From SIG575 sp964507395 (GTDB lineage Bacteria > Bacillota > Clostridia > Oscillospirales > Acutalibacteraceae): a stretch of DNA of 64,000 nt. Location: positions 45,006-109,005 of the forward strand of contig CAZDQE010000001.1 of NCBI GenBank assembly GCA_964507395.1, written 5' to 3'. Of this stretch, positions 26,088 through 35,177 are shown in pieces; the first letter of the stretch is position 1; the number at the start of each line of letters is the position of its first letter. The position numbers and the translations under genes are program-made. Below the pieces are notes generated by a model that did no database searches, was not told where the DNA came from, and worked only from the letters and a program-made list of their open reading frames with translations.

Positions 26088-27113
26088 ATGAATACTGATT
26101 ACATTACAGGACTCCTTGAAAAATTATGTCTTGCAGACGGCACATCGGGCGACGAAGGAGAATGTGCCGCTATAGCCGCTGAGGAACTCGGAAAATATAT
26201 GAGTGTTTCAATTGACAAGCTCGGAAATGTAATCGGCAGACAGGAAGGAGAGGGAACACATTTCCTTCTTGATGCTCATATTGACAGAATAGGACTTGTT
26301 GTTACTGCAGTGACTGACGATGGCTTTGTAAAGGTTGGAGCTTGCGGCGGTATTGATACACGTACGCTTGATGCCGCTGAGGTTGTGATTTACGGTAAGA
26401 AACCGATCTTCGGTGTGGTTTCTGCAATTCCGCCCCATCTTACAAAATCGGGGGAAAATAAGGCGAGCGATGTTTCTGACATCGTGATTGATATCGGTAT
26501 GGATAAGGTAACTGCCGAAAAATATATTACACCGTCAGACAGAGTTGTTGCTGTTTCGGAATTCAATAAATTATTAGGCTCTAAAGTTTCATGTGCAGCG
26601 CTAGATGACAGAGCAGGTGTAGTTTCACTTCTTCTTGCCTGCGATATGCTGAAAGAAAAAGGTGTCCAACCGAATTTAACTGTTGTTTTTTCTGTTTGTG
26701 AGGAAACAAGCGGAAGCGGTGCAAAAACATCATCATTTGCAGCATGTGCAGACGAAGCTGTTGCAGTTGATGTCAGTTTTGCTAAACAACCCGGTGTTTC
26801 TGAGAATGAAAGCGGAGAACTTTCAAAAGGTCCTATGGTCGGTTTTTCATCGGTCCTTGACTTTGCAATGAGCAAAAAGCTTGTGGCATTGGCGGAAGAA
26901 AAAGAAATACCATATCAGAAAGAAATCATGGGCGGAAGAACAGGAACAAATGCTGACAGTATTGCTGTTTCAGGCTATGGTACTAAAATGGGACTTATTT
27001 CAATCCCGCAGAGAAATATGCATACACAGGCGGAAATAATTGATATCAACGATGTTGTAAACACCGCAAAATTGATTTGCGAATATATTTCTTGCAGAAT
27101 GGAGGAATGCTGA
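26088..27113 (+). CDS. M42-family metallo-aminopeptidase (first of tandem pair)
   Basis: A 341-residue cytoplasmic peptidase of the M42 (glutamyl aminopeptidase/FrvX) family. Metal and catalytic residues are visible in LLDAHIDRIG, ALDDRAG, SVCEETSGSGA, AVDVSFA and NMHTQAE. Members form large tetrahedral dodecamers that trim peptides. It is followed at a TGA-GTG junction by a second M42 gene with which it shares only moderate similarity, so the pair may form a mixed complex or have different specificities (inference). Confidence 0.92.
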   Translation: MNTDYITGLLEKLCLADGTSGDEGECAAIAAEELGKYMSVSIDKLGNVIGRQEGEGTHFLLDAHIDRIGLVVTAVTDDGFVKVGACGGIDTRTLDAAEVVIYGKKPIFGVVSAIPPHLTKSGENKASDVSDIVIDIGMDKVTAEKYITPSDRVVAVSEFNKLLGSKVSCAALDDRAGVVSLLLACDMLKEKGVQPNLTVVFSVCEETSGSGAKTSSFAACADEAVAVDVSFAKQPGVSENESGELSKGPMVGFSSVLDFAMSKKLVALAEEKEIPYQKEIMGGRTGTNADSIAVSGYGTKMGLISIPQRNMHTQAEIIDINDVVNTAKLICEYISCRMEEC

Positions 27114-28148
27114 GTGAACAGAATTTTTGAATTTGCAAAAGAGCTTTCATTGCTTGACGGCATTTCTTCAAGGGAAGAAAAAGTAAGAAATTATATAGTG
27201 GAAAAGATTAAAGATTCCGATGGTGTTTCATACGTTGTTGATAATCTCGGTAATCTTATTGTTGAGAAAAAAGGAGCGAAAACGCCTGAAAATAAAATAA
27301 TGATTGATGCTCACATGGACGAGGTCGGGCTGATTGTGTGTTATATTACTTCTGACGGTTTTCTGAAAGTTCACAGTGTCGGCGGTATTAATGAAAAGGT
27401 CTTGCTCGGCAGAAGTGTAAAGGTAAACGGCTTGACAGGTGTTATCGGCATAAAACCTGTTCATCTTACAGACAAGGATAAATCAAAGGATATTCCGAAA
27501 ATGGGCGACCTCTATGTTGATATTGGTGCTTCAAGCCGCGAGGAAGCGGAAAAATATGTTTCACTCGGTGACAGTATAGAGTTTGCTTCAGAGTGGCGGG
27601 AATTCGGCGAAAACGGAGAGTTTATAAAAGCAAAAGCACTTGACGACAGATTAGGCTGTGCGATTATGCTTGACATGATTCTGAGTGCACAGGAGTACGA
27701 CCTTGTGTTTACTTTTTCCGTTCAGGAGGAAGTAGGTTGCCGCGGTGCAATAACTGCTGCGAACAGAGTAAAACCCGATTTTGCTATTGCACTTGAATGT
27801 ACTACAGCCTCGGATATCAGCGGAATTTCAGATGAAAAGAAAGTCTGTTCTCTTGACGGCGGTGCAGTAGTGTCTTTTATGGACGGCGGCACTGTTTACC
27901 TTAAAGATTTGTACAGAAAAGCAATGGATATTGCAAAGGAAAACGGTATAAAGGTACAGACAAAAACAATGATTGCAGGCGGTAACAATGCATCGCAGAT
28001 TCATAAGGCTTCATGCGGAGTGAAATGTCTTGCGGTTTCAGTTCCCTGCAGATATCTTCATTCTCCGTCTTGTGTCGTTAAAAAGACTGATGTTGAAGAA
28101 GTAAAAAATCTTGTATCGAAATTAGTTGCGGAGTTTGCCGATGATTAA
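27114..28148 (+). CDS. M42-family metallo-aminopeptidase (second of tandem pair)
   Basis: A 344-residue M42 peptidase with DAHMDEVG, ALDDRLG, SVQEEVGCRGA, ALECTTA and RYLHSPS, which cover all five metal ligands and the catalytic glutamate. It starts at GTG 27114, adjoining the stop of the first M42 gene, with GGAGG upstream. It is closer to the standard family consensus than the first copy. The GNAT gene begins inside its last codons. Confidence 0.93.
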   Translation: MNRIFEFAKELSLLDGISSREEKVRNYIVEKIKDSDGVSYVVDNLGNLIVEKKGAKTPENKIMIDAHMDEVGLIVCYITSDGFLKVHSVGGINEKVLLGRSVKVNGLTGVIGIKPVHLTDKDKSKDIPKMGDLYVDIGASSREEAEKYVSLGDSIEFASEWREFGENGEFIKAKALDDRLGCAIMLDMILSAQEYDLVFTFSVQEEVGCRGAITAANRVKPDFAIALECTTASDISGISDEKKVCSLDGGAVVSFMDGGTVYLKDLYRKAMDIAKENGIKVQTKTMIAGGNNASQIHKASCGVKCLAVSVPCRYLHSPSCVVKKTDVEEVKNLVSKLVAEFADD

Positions 28149-28884
28149 ATTTGCGGAAGATTTAAGCATATACGATTTGTCATTTTTTGAAGACGATATA
28201 TTTTTTCAGAGAATTTATTCTGATTTCAGCACGATATCAAAGTTTAATAACGTATATTTTTATATCTGCGAAGAGCATTATGAAATTACGGCAGTAATTT
28301 CAAAAGTGAACGATATAATTACGATATCCGCAAAAGAAAGTGCAAACTTTGAAGAGATGAATGAATTTGTAAAGGTGATTGGCTTTACAACTGTTCTTTG
28401 CGACAATGATTATTCCTGTCACTTTGACGGTGAAAAAACATCAGGCAAAATTCTTAAATTTAACAGCAATTATGAACATTCCGAAAAAGCAAATACCCTT
28501 GACGTTGAACATTTACCTGATATGTATAAACTCGTGAAAAAAGTTTTTGACACATCGGCTGATTTTTCTGATTGGTTTGTCGATATATGTCACAAAATGC
28601 GTTATGGCAGTGCTGATCTTTGCGGAGTATATGATGATAAGATGCTTATATCTGCAGGATTTTCCTTGTTTATTACTGAAAAAAGCGCAGTTATTTCGTC
28701 TGTTGTAACTGATGAAGAATTCAGGCATAAGGGTTATGGAGAACGGGTCGTAAAAACTCTTTTGGAAAAAAATATCGGTAAAGACGTTTTTGTTTTTACT
28801 GAAAACAAAAATGCGGAAAACTGGTATAAAAATATGGATTTTGTCCCTTGCAAAATGTGGAGTGAAATAAAAAATGTATTATAA
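28141..28884 (+). CDS. GNAT-family acetyltransferase
   Basis: A 247-residue two-part protein. The C-terminal half (about 130-245) has a GNAT core with the acetyl-CoA loop in DEEFRHKGYGERVVKTLL and the NAENWYKNMDFVP end motif. The first 125 residues are not recognised and may be a degenerate second GNAT fold. The substrate is unknown. The ATG at 28141 has GCGGAG seven bases upstream and overlaps the end of the M42 gene; the stop overlaps the start of the next gene by 11 bp. Confidence 0.8.
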   Translation: MIKFAEDLSIYDLSFFEDDIFFQRIYSDFSTISKFNNVYFYICEEHYEITAVISKVNDIITISAKESANFEEMNEFVKVIGFTTVLCDNDYSCHFDGEKTSGKILKFNSNYEHSEKANTLDVEHLPDMYKLVKKVFDTSADFSDWFVDICHKMRYGSADLCGVYDDKMLISAGFSLFITEKSAVISSVVTDEEFRHKGYGERVVKTLLEKNIGKDVFVFTENKNAENWYKNMDFVPCKMWSEIKNVL

Positions 28885-30139
28885 TTTTAAACTTAGTGAC
28901 AAGGTTTTGTCAGCATCGGAAAAAGCTCTTGAAAATTCAAAAAAGGCTTTTGAAGTAATTGAAAAAACAACCGAGCAGAATCAGATTAAGGTTCTGTCAG
29001 CTTTTACTGAGTTCGGAATCAGCGAAAGCCATTTCGCAGGCTCAACGGGCTATGGTTACGGTGACAGAGGCAGAGAAACTATAGACAAGCTCTTTGCAAA
29101 ATGTGTTGGTGCTGAAGATTCAATTATCAGACATAATTTCACATGCGGAACACATACTCTGGCAGTTGCTCTTTTCGGTGTTCTTCGCCCCGGTGACACA
29201 ATGCTCTCTGTTACGGGTACACCTTATGATACGATTCACAGCGTAATCGGTCTGACTGAGGATAAAGGTCAAGGCTCTCTTAAAGATTTCGGTGTGAATT
29301 ATATGGAAGCAGCACTGAACAGCGAAGGCAGAGTGGATTTTCCTGCCGTTGAAAAGGCACTCAGAGAAAACAGTATAAAAATGGTCTACATACAACGTTC
29401 TCGAGGCTATTCTCTCAGACCTACACTCAGCGTTGCAGAAATCAAGGGAATTATTGACCTTACAAGAAAATGCAGTAATGCAATGGTAATGGTTGATAAC
29501 TGCTATGGCGAATTTGTTGAAACTATCGAGCCGGGTGATGTTGACTGTGACCTTTTTGCAGGCTCGCTTATAAAGAATGCAGGCGGAGGAATTGCAAGAA
29601 CAGGCGGTTATATTGCAGGCAAGGAGGAGTTTGTTGAGCTTTGCTCTTACAGAATGACGACTCCCGGTCTCGGAAGAGAAGTCGGGGCGACACTCGGACA
29701 AAGCAGAAATCTTTACATGGGACTTTTCAATGCACCTCACGTTGTAGGTGAAGCACTTAAAGCTGCAGTGTTTACAGCTTCGCTTTTCAGCGAATTCGGT
29801 TTTGGTGTAACTCCTGAAATCAATGAAAGCCGCCACGATATTATTCAGGCTGTTAAGCTTGAAAAAGCTGAAAATCTTATAGCTTTCTGTCAGGGTCTTC
29901 AGAAGGGTGCGCCTATTGATTCAACGGCAGTTCCCGAGCCTTGGGACATGCCCGGATATGACAGTCAGGTAATTATGTCAGCAGGTGCGTTTATTTCAGG
30001 TGCTTCAATTGAGCTTTCGGCTGATGCTCCTCTCAGAGAGCCTTATGCTGTCTGGATGCAGGGCGGTCTTAACTTCCATAGTGCAAAAATGGGTATAATG
30101 CTGGCAGCAGAGGAAATGAATAAAAGGGGATTGCTCTGA
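28874..30139 (+). CDS. Methionine gamma-lyase-family PLP enzyme (aluminium-resistance-protein family, YnbB-like)
   Basis: A 421-residue fold-type I PLP enzyme. The Schiff-base lysine is in GSLIKNAGGG, the cofactor-phosphate region in FTCGTHTLAVALF, the stacking region in GTPYDT, and the ring-binding aspartate in VDNCYGEF. This subgroup is annotated as aluminium resistance protein or methionine gamma-lyase-like; in Bacillus ynbB lies by glnRA. The true reaction is not settled. It is coupled to the upstream GNAT and followed 1 bp on by the DUF2461 gene. Confidence 0.88.
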   Translation: MYYNFKLSDKVLSASEKALENSKKAFEVIEKTTEQNQIKVLSAFTEFGISESHFAGSTGYGYGDRGRETIDKLFAKCVGAEDSIIRHNFTCGTHTLAVALFGVLRPGDTMLSVTGTPYDTIHSVIGLTEDKGQGSLKDFGVNYMEAALNSEGRVDFPAVEKALRENSIKMVYIQRSRGYSLRPTLSVAEIKGIIDLTRKCSNAMVMVDNCYGEFVETIEPGDVDCDLFAGSLIKNAGGGIARTGGYIAGKEEFVELCSYRMTTPGLGREVGATLGQSRNLYMGLFNAPHVVGEALKAAVFTASLFSEFGFGVTPEINESRHDIIQAVKLEKAENLIAFCQGLQKGAPIDSTAVPEPWDMPGYDSQVIMSAGAFISGASIELSADAPLREPYAVWMQGGLNFHSAKMGIMLAAEEMNKRGLL

Positions 30140-30140
30140 T

Positions 30141-30836
30141 ATGTATAAGTATGACGGAATAACAAGCGATGCTTTGTTTCTTCTTGCACAGAACAGATTT
30201 GAAAATGATAAAGCTTTCTATGAAGAACATAAGCCTGAAATTAAAAAAGGTGTAATTGCACCTGTCAGACAGATTATTGAAGCACTTCTTGATGATATGT
30301 TTTCCTACGACAGCAGAATGGTGCTTATTCCATGGAAAATGATATCAAGAATCAGACGTGACACACGCTATACTAAAGACAAATCACTTTACAGAGAAAA
30401 TGTCTGGGTAATGTTTATGCGTGACAAAAAATCAAATCCTTATATTCCTTGCTTCTGGTTTGAAATTTTTCCCGACAGATATACATGCGGTGTAGGCACG
30501 TTCTACACGAATGCAACGTATCTGTCACTTTACAGAGAAAAAATTCTTTCTGAGCCTGAACGGTTCAGAAATGCAATCAGATCCTGCGAAAGCGTTGGCG
30601 CAACGCTCGGACTTGATTGTTATAAGAAACTGAAAGAAGGAGAATGTCCTGAGGATTTAATTCAATTCTATAATGCAAAGCAGTTGCATTTTATGTGCGA
30701 TTGTTTTGATATCACCGAACTTGAAAACAGTGATTTTATAGAAAAACTCAGAAAGAATTATAAAGCTTTTTATCCGTTGTACAGCTTTTTTGCTGAGGTT
30801 ACAGATAAATATATTTCATTGAACGGAGGAGAATAA
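30141..30836 (+). CDS. DUF2461 (TIGR02453) domain protein
   Basis: A 231-residue soluble protein. The FLLAQNRFENDKAFYEEHKPEIKK start, the RIRRDTRYTKDKSLYRENVWVMF core and FEIFPDRYTCGVGTFY match the DUF2461 family. Function is not known. The ATG begins 1 bp after the stop of the PLP enzyme, and the next gene starts right at its stop, so it is tightly coupled. Confidence 0.85.
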   Translation: MYKYDGITSDALFLLAQNRFENDKAFYEEHKPEIKKGVIAPVRQIIEALLDDMFSYDSRMVLIPWKMISRIRRDTRYTKDKSLYRENVWVMFMRDKKSNPYIPCFWFEIFPDRYTCGVGTFYTNATYLSLYREKILSEPERFRNAIRSCESVGATLGLDCYKKLKEGECPEDLIQFYNAKQLHFMCDCFDITELENSDFIEKLRKNYKAFYPLYSFFAEVTDKYISLNGGE

Positions 30837-32375
30837 ATGATGCTTGAAGATAAATGGGCATCTTTCAGAAGCGGTTCTGATGTCAGAGGAGTAGGCGTAA
30901 GGTCGGGACAGGATTCACCCTTGTACCTTTCTGACGAAATTGTCGAGAGAATTGCTCTCGGTTTTGCAGAATGGCTTATGAAAAACAGAACGGAAGATGC
31001 TGAAATTACCGTTGCAGTAGGCAGAGATACAAGAATTTCTTCCTTAAGAATCAAAGATAAGGTTATAAGTGCTCTTGTAAAAATGGGTATAAATGTTTAT
31101 GACTGTGATTACTCTTCAACTCCTGCCATGTTCATGACCACAGTCAACCTTGGCTGTACAGGTGCTGTTGAGGTGACGGCGAGTCACCATCCTTATGACA
31201 AGAACGGTCTTAAGTTTTTTACAAGACTCGGCGGACTTGACAGTAAGGATATTAACGAGATTCTTCTTCTGGCACAGGAAAACAGGTTTATTTATGCAGA
31301 AAAGTTCGGCAGTGTTCTTGAATATGATCACATGAAGCTTTATGCTGAAAATCTTCGCAAAATGATTTGTGACGGTGTTAATGCTACTGATTATTCGCGA
31401 CCCCTTCGGGGATTTAAAATTGTAGTTGATGCCGGTAACGGAATCGGCGGATTTTATGCCACAAAGGTCTTGGCTCCTTTGGGTGCCGATGTCAGAGGAA
31501 GCAGATATCTTGACTATAACGGAATGTTTCCGAATCATGTTCCGAACCCGGAGGACTCAAAGGCTATGCAGTCAATTTGCGAGGCTGTTATTCAGAATGA
31601 TGCTCACATGGGCGTAATTTTTGATACTGATGTTGACCGTGCAGCCTGCGTTGACAGAGGCGGTGTGGAAATCAGCGGTAACAGACTTGTAGCACTTGCC
31701 GCGGCAATTGCTGTCGAGAATAACGACGGTGCTACAATTGTTACCGACTCAGTAACCTCTGACGGACTGACAGATTTTATCGAAAATAAGCTTAGCGCAA
31801 AACACCTCAGCTATAAAAGGGGATACCGTAATGTCATTGACAAGCAGATTGAATTGAATCATTCTGCCGTTAACTGTCCTCTTGCTATAGAAACCTCAGG
31901 CCACGCGGCTTTCAGAGAAAATTATTATCTTGATGACGGTGCGTATCTCGTCACAAAAATTATAATTAAAATGGTGCTTCTCGCTAAAGAGGGAAAGAAA
32001 ATCTCCGATCTGCTTTCAGGTCTAAAGGAAGCAAAAGAAAAATTATCTCTTCGTTTCACAATCGAAAGGTCTGATTTCAAACTTTACGGAGAAGAATTAA
32101 TTGCATCTCTTAACGGCTTTGCACCTTCCTGTGAGGGCTGGAAAGTGAAGGCTGATACGTATGAAGGAATTCGTGTGTCGGCAGATGAAAGGAGCGGAAA
32201 CGGTTGGTTCCTTCTGAGACTGAGTGTCCATGACCCTGTAATGCCTTTGAATATTGAAAGCAATGAGGAAGGCGGTACACTTAAAATATGCGAAAAACTA
32301 TATTCTTTCATGAAAGAGCAGAGCGGTATTGACTCTTCTCCCTTAAAAAAAGCAATTGATAGTCTGAGAAAATAA
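30837..32375 (+). CDS. Phosphoglucomutase/phosphomannomutase
   Basis: A 512-residue alpha-D-phosphohexomutase. The active-site serine lies in TASHHPYDKNG, a variant of the usual TASHNP found in the plastid-like and clostridial subgroup. Metal binding is DTDVDRA, sugar specificity ETSGHAA, and the phosphate loop ADERSGNGWFLLRLS. It interconverts hexose 1- and 6-phosphates for wall or capsule precursors. It ends the six-gene run and is followed by a strong terminator. GGAGGAG precedes the first of two adjacent ATG codons. Confidence 0.92.
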   Translation: MMLEDKWASFRSGSDVRGVGVRSGQDSPLYLSDEIVERIALGFAEWLMKNRTEDAEITVAVGRDTRISSLRIKDKVISALVKMGINVYDCDYSSTPAMFMTTVNLGCTGAVEVTASHHPYDKNGLKFFTRLGGLDSKDINEILLLAQENRFIYAEKFGSVLEYDHMKLYAENLRKMICDGVNATDYSRPLRGFKIVVDAGNGIGGFYATKVLAPLGADVRGSRYLDYNGMFPNHVPNPEDSKAMQSICEAVIQNDAHMGVIFDTDVDRAACVDRGGVEISGNRLVALAAAIAVENNDGATIVTDSVTSDGLTDFIENKLSAKHLSYKRGYRNVIDKQIELNHSAVNCPLAIETSGHAAFRENYYLDDGAYLVTKIIIKMVLLAKEGKKISDLLSGLKEAKEKLSLRFTIERSDFKLYGEELIASLNGFAPSCEGWKVKADTYEGIRVSADERSGNGWFLLRLSVHDPVMPLNIESNEEGGTLKICEKLYSFMKEQSGIDSSPLKKAIDSLRK

Positions 32376-32379
32376 CAAC

Positions 32380-32426
32380 AAAACCGATGTTTTATCATAT
32401 TATAAGTATGATGAACATCGGTTTTT
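32380..32426 (+). terminator. Terminator after the phosphohexomutase gene
   Basis: AAAACCGATGTT (32380-32391) pairs with AACATCGGTTTT (32414-32425); an inner stem ATCATA/TATGAT extends it. It ends in five T. It begins 4 bp after the stop. Confidence 0.9.
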
Positions 32427-32531
32427 CTGTAAAATAATTAAACACTACGCCTCAATTTGTTGAAGATTACTTAAATTTTCCTTAAAGATAAAAAAATATG
32501 TAAAATATTACGACAAAAATTACAAAAAGTA

Positions 32532-32561
32532 TTGACATTTTTGAATAATTTGTGGTATCAT
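32532..32561 (+). promoter_or_regulatory. Strong sigma-A promoter of the large secreted protein
   Basis: Consensus TTGACA (32532-32537) and TATCAT (32556-32561) are 18 bp apart in AT-rich DNA. The expected start near 32568 gives a leader of about 95 nt. Confidence 0.7.
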
Positions 32562-32566
32562 TTTGC

Positions 32567-32643
32567 CGATGATGGAATGGTGTAAAGGACGTGTCATCGT
32601 TTCACCAATCAGTAAAATCCCAAAATATTCCGCAATAGCGGAA
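32567..32643 (+). promoter_or_regulatory. Structured 5' leader of the large secreted protein
   Basis: Three pairings can be drawn by hand. CGATGA (32567-32572) pairs with TCATCG (32594-32599). GGTGTAAA (32579-32586) pairs with TTTCACC (32600-32606) with one bulge. TTCCGC (32628-32633) pairs with GCGGAA (32638-32643), ending five bases before a perfect AGGAGG. The first two interleave, so they are alternatives or a pseudoknot. I recognise no known riboswitch; a regulatory or mRNA-stabilising leader is inference. Confidence 0.4.
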
Positions 32644-32663
32644 AACCAGGAGGAAAAAGAGTT

Positions 32664-34421
32664 ATGAACAAAATCATCTCATGGATTCTCTCAATTGTTA
32701 TGCTCGTCCTCAGTTTCTTTGGCGTAGGTGCCGGAAATACTGCGGATATGACAAAAGGAGAATGGCTCAACGAAATGTGCGCAACTCTCGGCTACGAAAC
32801 AGACGACGCTGTTCAGCTTTGTGCTGATCTTGGTATCATTGCTGAAACAGATGTTAATGACGCAGACGAAGCAGCTGACGCAGCTTTCGTATTCGGAACA
32901 CTTAAAAATGCTGCAACAGTATTAGGCGTTGATTATGCTAAAGTTACTGCTGAAGCAATCAAGCAGGGCATTCTTAACGCAAAAGGCGAGCTCGAAGCTG
33001 ACGTAAAAGACACTGCAGATGCCTACTACGATATCCTTGTTATCCTCAGGGATCTCGCAAACAACAAAGAAGTAGCTGACAAGGCTGCTGAAGTTGTTTA
33101 TGCAGAAGAAGTAGTAGAAATCGAAGCAGCCGACTATTCTGTTAACGGCAACACAGTAGTTCTTCCCGCAGGTACAGCACTTGCAGCAGGTGATGTGTTT
33201 ACTGTTCCTCAGGTAAGTGGTAATCTTGAAGGCGGCATCTATGAAGCAGTTTCTGTTAAAGAAACAGCTAACGGTGTTGTTGTAGAGACAAAAGAAGTTG
33301 CTCTTGAAGATGCTGTTGAATCTCTCGATTATGCAGCATCATTCTCACCCAACATGGCAGCCGCTCAGGTTGTTTCAGGTGAAGGTGAAGTTATTCAGGA
33401 AGGCGTTGCAAACAACGAAGGTATTCAGGAAACAATCGACGAAGTTAAGGGCGTTCTTACAGATAAAGAAGCTCTTAAAGGCGCTGTAAAAGATCTTCTT
33501 GTTGACACTCTTTCAGAAGGCAGCTTCTCAATAGGCGATGCAGACGTTGACTATGCATTCACAGATGGCGGTTTTGATATTGCTATTTCCGGACCTTTAG
33601 GCGACGGCATCAACATTGCTAAATCATACTCAGTTTCAAACCTTGAACTCCTTACAAAGTTTGACGCTTCTTTCAAGAACGGCAAAGCAAATGTTAAGGA
33701 AGGCTATCTGAAACTCAACTATGATTGTGTTGATACAACAAGAGTTAGCGGTTCTTACTCAGCTTCACTTGTTTCAGGTATCACAGAAGATATCTCAAGC
33801 ATGGAAGTTGTTGACCAGATTAAGATGAACTTCGAAAACCTTAAACTTGAACAGGGTACAGCAAGATTCCCTGTATTCACAGCTCACATTGCTGTTCCTA
33901 ACGCTCCCTCTATCACAATTAAGATGGAAGCAAGCGTTGTATTCAACGTTTACGGTTATGCAGAACTCATCATCACAACTGAAAACTGCGTTGGTTATGA
34001 AATCATTGATAACAACGGCAGATTCATTTATGAGTCAACAGAAACAGCTCCCAAAGTATTCAATGCTATGGGCACAGCTGAAGCTCTCGTAGGCATGAAT
34101 GTTGCTCTTTGCGCATTTGGTATCTCTCTCATCGACGTTGGTGTACAGGGTGGTCTTGGCGTATATGTATATGCAACAATCACACTTCCTTACTCAGACT
34201 TCACAACTACTTCCATTGAAGACATTCCGGCTAACCTTCTTGCACAGTCTGTAGCTATCCTTGATAATGCTGATGAAATCACAGTATCAGGTACAGCTCA
34301 GTTCTATGGCATATTTAAGGTTTCACTTTGTGAAGAAAGTATCACAGACAAGATCGGACTTTCAAAAACATGGACAATTGTTGACAGAAGCAACGGTACA
34401 TTTGCTACAATCAACTTCTAA
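32664..34421 (+). CDS. Large secreted/surface protein of unknown function
   Basis: A 585-residue protein with an N-terminal signal peptide (about 1-23, VLSFFGVGAGNTA). Residues 28-110 contain TKGEWLNEMCATLGY and CADLGII, loosely like an S-layer-homology module; 145-215 is a beta-rich segment (ADYSVNGNTVVLPAGTALAAGD). The rest is a large beta-rich region with few charged runs. Cysteines are rare. I do not recognise the family. A consensus promoter, structured leader, perfect AGGAGG and a bias to C-ending codons such as TTC and AAC point to high expression. There are terminators on both sides, so it is monocistronic. It could be an S-layer-like or other abundant envelope protein. Confidence 0.8.
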   Translation: MNKIISWILSIVMLVLSFFGVGAGNTADMTKGEWLNEMCATLGYETDDAVQLCADLGIIAETDVNDADEAADAAFVFGTLKNAATVLGVDYAKVTAEAIKQGILNAKGELEADVKDTADAYYDILVILRDLANNKEVADKAAEVVYAEEVVEIEAADYSVNGNTVVLPAGTALAAGDVFTVPQVSGNLEGGIYEAVSVKETANGVVVETKEVALEDAVESLDYAASFSPNMAAAQVVSGEGEVIQEGVANNEGIQETIDEVKGVLTDKEALKGAVKDLLVDTLSEGSFSIGDADVDYAFTDGGFDIAISGPLGDGINIAKSYSVSNLELLTKFDASFKNGKANVKEGYLKLNYDCVDTTRVSGSYSASLVSGITEDISSMEVVDQIKMNFENLKLEQGTARFPVFTAHIAVPNAPSITIKMEASVVFNVYGYAELIITTENCVGYEIIDNNGRFIYESTETAPKVFNAMGTAEALVGMNVALCAFGISLIDVGVQGGLGVYVYATITLPYSDFTTTSIEDIPANLLAQSVAILDNADEITVSGTAQFYGIFKVSLCEESITDKIGLSKTWTIVDRSNGTFATINF

Positions 34422-34469
34422 TCAACTTTTAAACTAAACTGTTGATATCGTCCAATCAATAGTTAAAGA

Positions 34470-34500
34470 GGGCAGACGGTGCACCGTCTGCCCTTGATTT
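34470..34500 (+). terminator. Terminator of the large secreted protein gene
   Basis: A 24-bp perfect palindrome (34470-34493) folds into a GC-rich 10-bp stem with a 4-nt loop, followed by TTGATTTTT. Confidence 0.88.
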
Positions 34501-34510
34501 TTAACGATAG

Positions 34511-34549
34511 AACAGCGGCTCAAATGACTGTTTCAATTGAGCCGCTGTT
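34511..34549. terminator. Second hairpin, terminator for the convergent YgjV-like gene
   Basis: A perfect 13-bp stem, AACAGCGGCTCAA (34511-34523) with its complement (34537-34549), and a 13-nt loop. It lies 2 bp beyond the stop of the minus-strand gene. T-runs on both sides are modest. Confidence 0.75.
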
Positions 34550-34551
34550 TA

Positions 34552-35064
34552 TTATTTGTTCTTTTTCTTAATATCAAGTCTTAAGATACCGATTATAATT
34601 GAACTCAAAACGAAAATCTCAGTAATAATTCCGGGATAGGAAAGAGTTTTGATGTTATAAATTAACCAGCAAGTTGAGGTCGGAAGTGAGAATATTCTGT
34701 TAACTTTAGGCTTTTCAATCCAGAGTACAACAGACGACATGAGCATTGCAATGAGCGGGAAGAGTGAAAAAATATTATCCCATGTTAAAATACCTGAAAT
34801 AAAAAATGCTATCGAAAAAATAACAGGCCATATTTTAGATGAAGCCCATTTTTTGCTTCTGTTTGAATAAACAAGGGACCTGAAAGCTCCGAGCAGATTC
34901 ATTATTGCACCGGTATATGCACCGAGAAGCAGGTAGTGTACGGTAAATAACAGCCCTGATACCATCTGGAAGGTCAATATGTTCTTGTGGGACTTTTGTT
35001 GGTACGAAGCAACTATTATCGCCATTGCTGCAAATCCCACAATCTGTCCGATTGTTTCTTTCAT
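34552..35064 (-). CDS. YgjV-family inner membrane protein
   Basis: A 170-residue protein with about five membrane helices. The GQIVGFAAMAIIVASYQQKSH start and LLGAYTGAIMNLLGAFRSLVY match the YgjV-like family, whose function is unknown. The start is at ATG 35064 with GGGTGA just upstream; GTG 35073 would add three residues. It is convergent with the large secreted protein and divergent from the hydrolase gene at 35178. Confidence 0.82.
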   Translation of the reverse strand: MKETIGQIVGFAAMAIIVASYQQKSHKNILTFQMVSGLLFTVHYLLLGAYTGAIMNLLGAFRSLVYSNRSKKWASSKIWPVIFSIAFFISGILTWDNIFSLFPLIAMLMSSVVLWIEKPKVNRIFSLPTSTCWLIYNIKTLSYPGIITEIFVLSSIIIGILRLDIKKKNK

Positions 35065-35119
35065 ATAAATCACCCAGATGAGTATACAACAACTTTAAAA
35101 TAAATTCAAGAGAAATCTG

Positions 35120-35148
35120 TTGATTTTAGCTTCAGTTTGTTGTAAAAT
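35120..35148 (+). promoter_or_regulatory. Sigma-A promoter of the anchored hydrolase
   Basis: TTGATT (35120-35125) and TAAAAT (35143-35148) are 17 bp apart, 29 bp before the ATG. Confidence 0.5.
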
Positions 35149-35177
35149 CTAAATATAAGTTTTACAGAGGTGATGAA

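Noticed and set aside
29120..29836. Minus-strand frame of 238 codons opposite the PLP enzyme gene
   Set aside because: Its length is striking, but its Cys/His-rich translation has no recognisable domain and lies opposite a clear enzyme gene.
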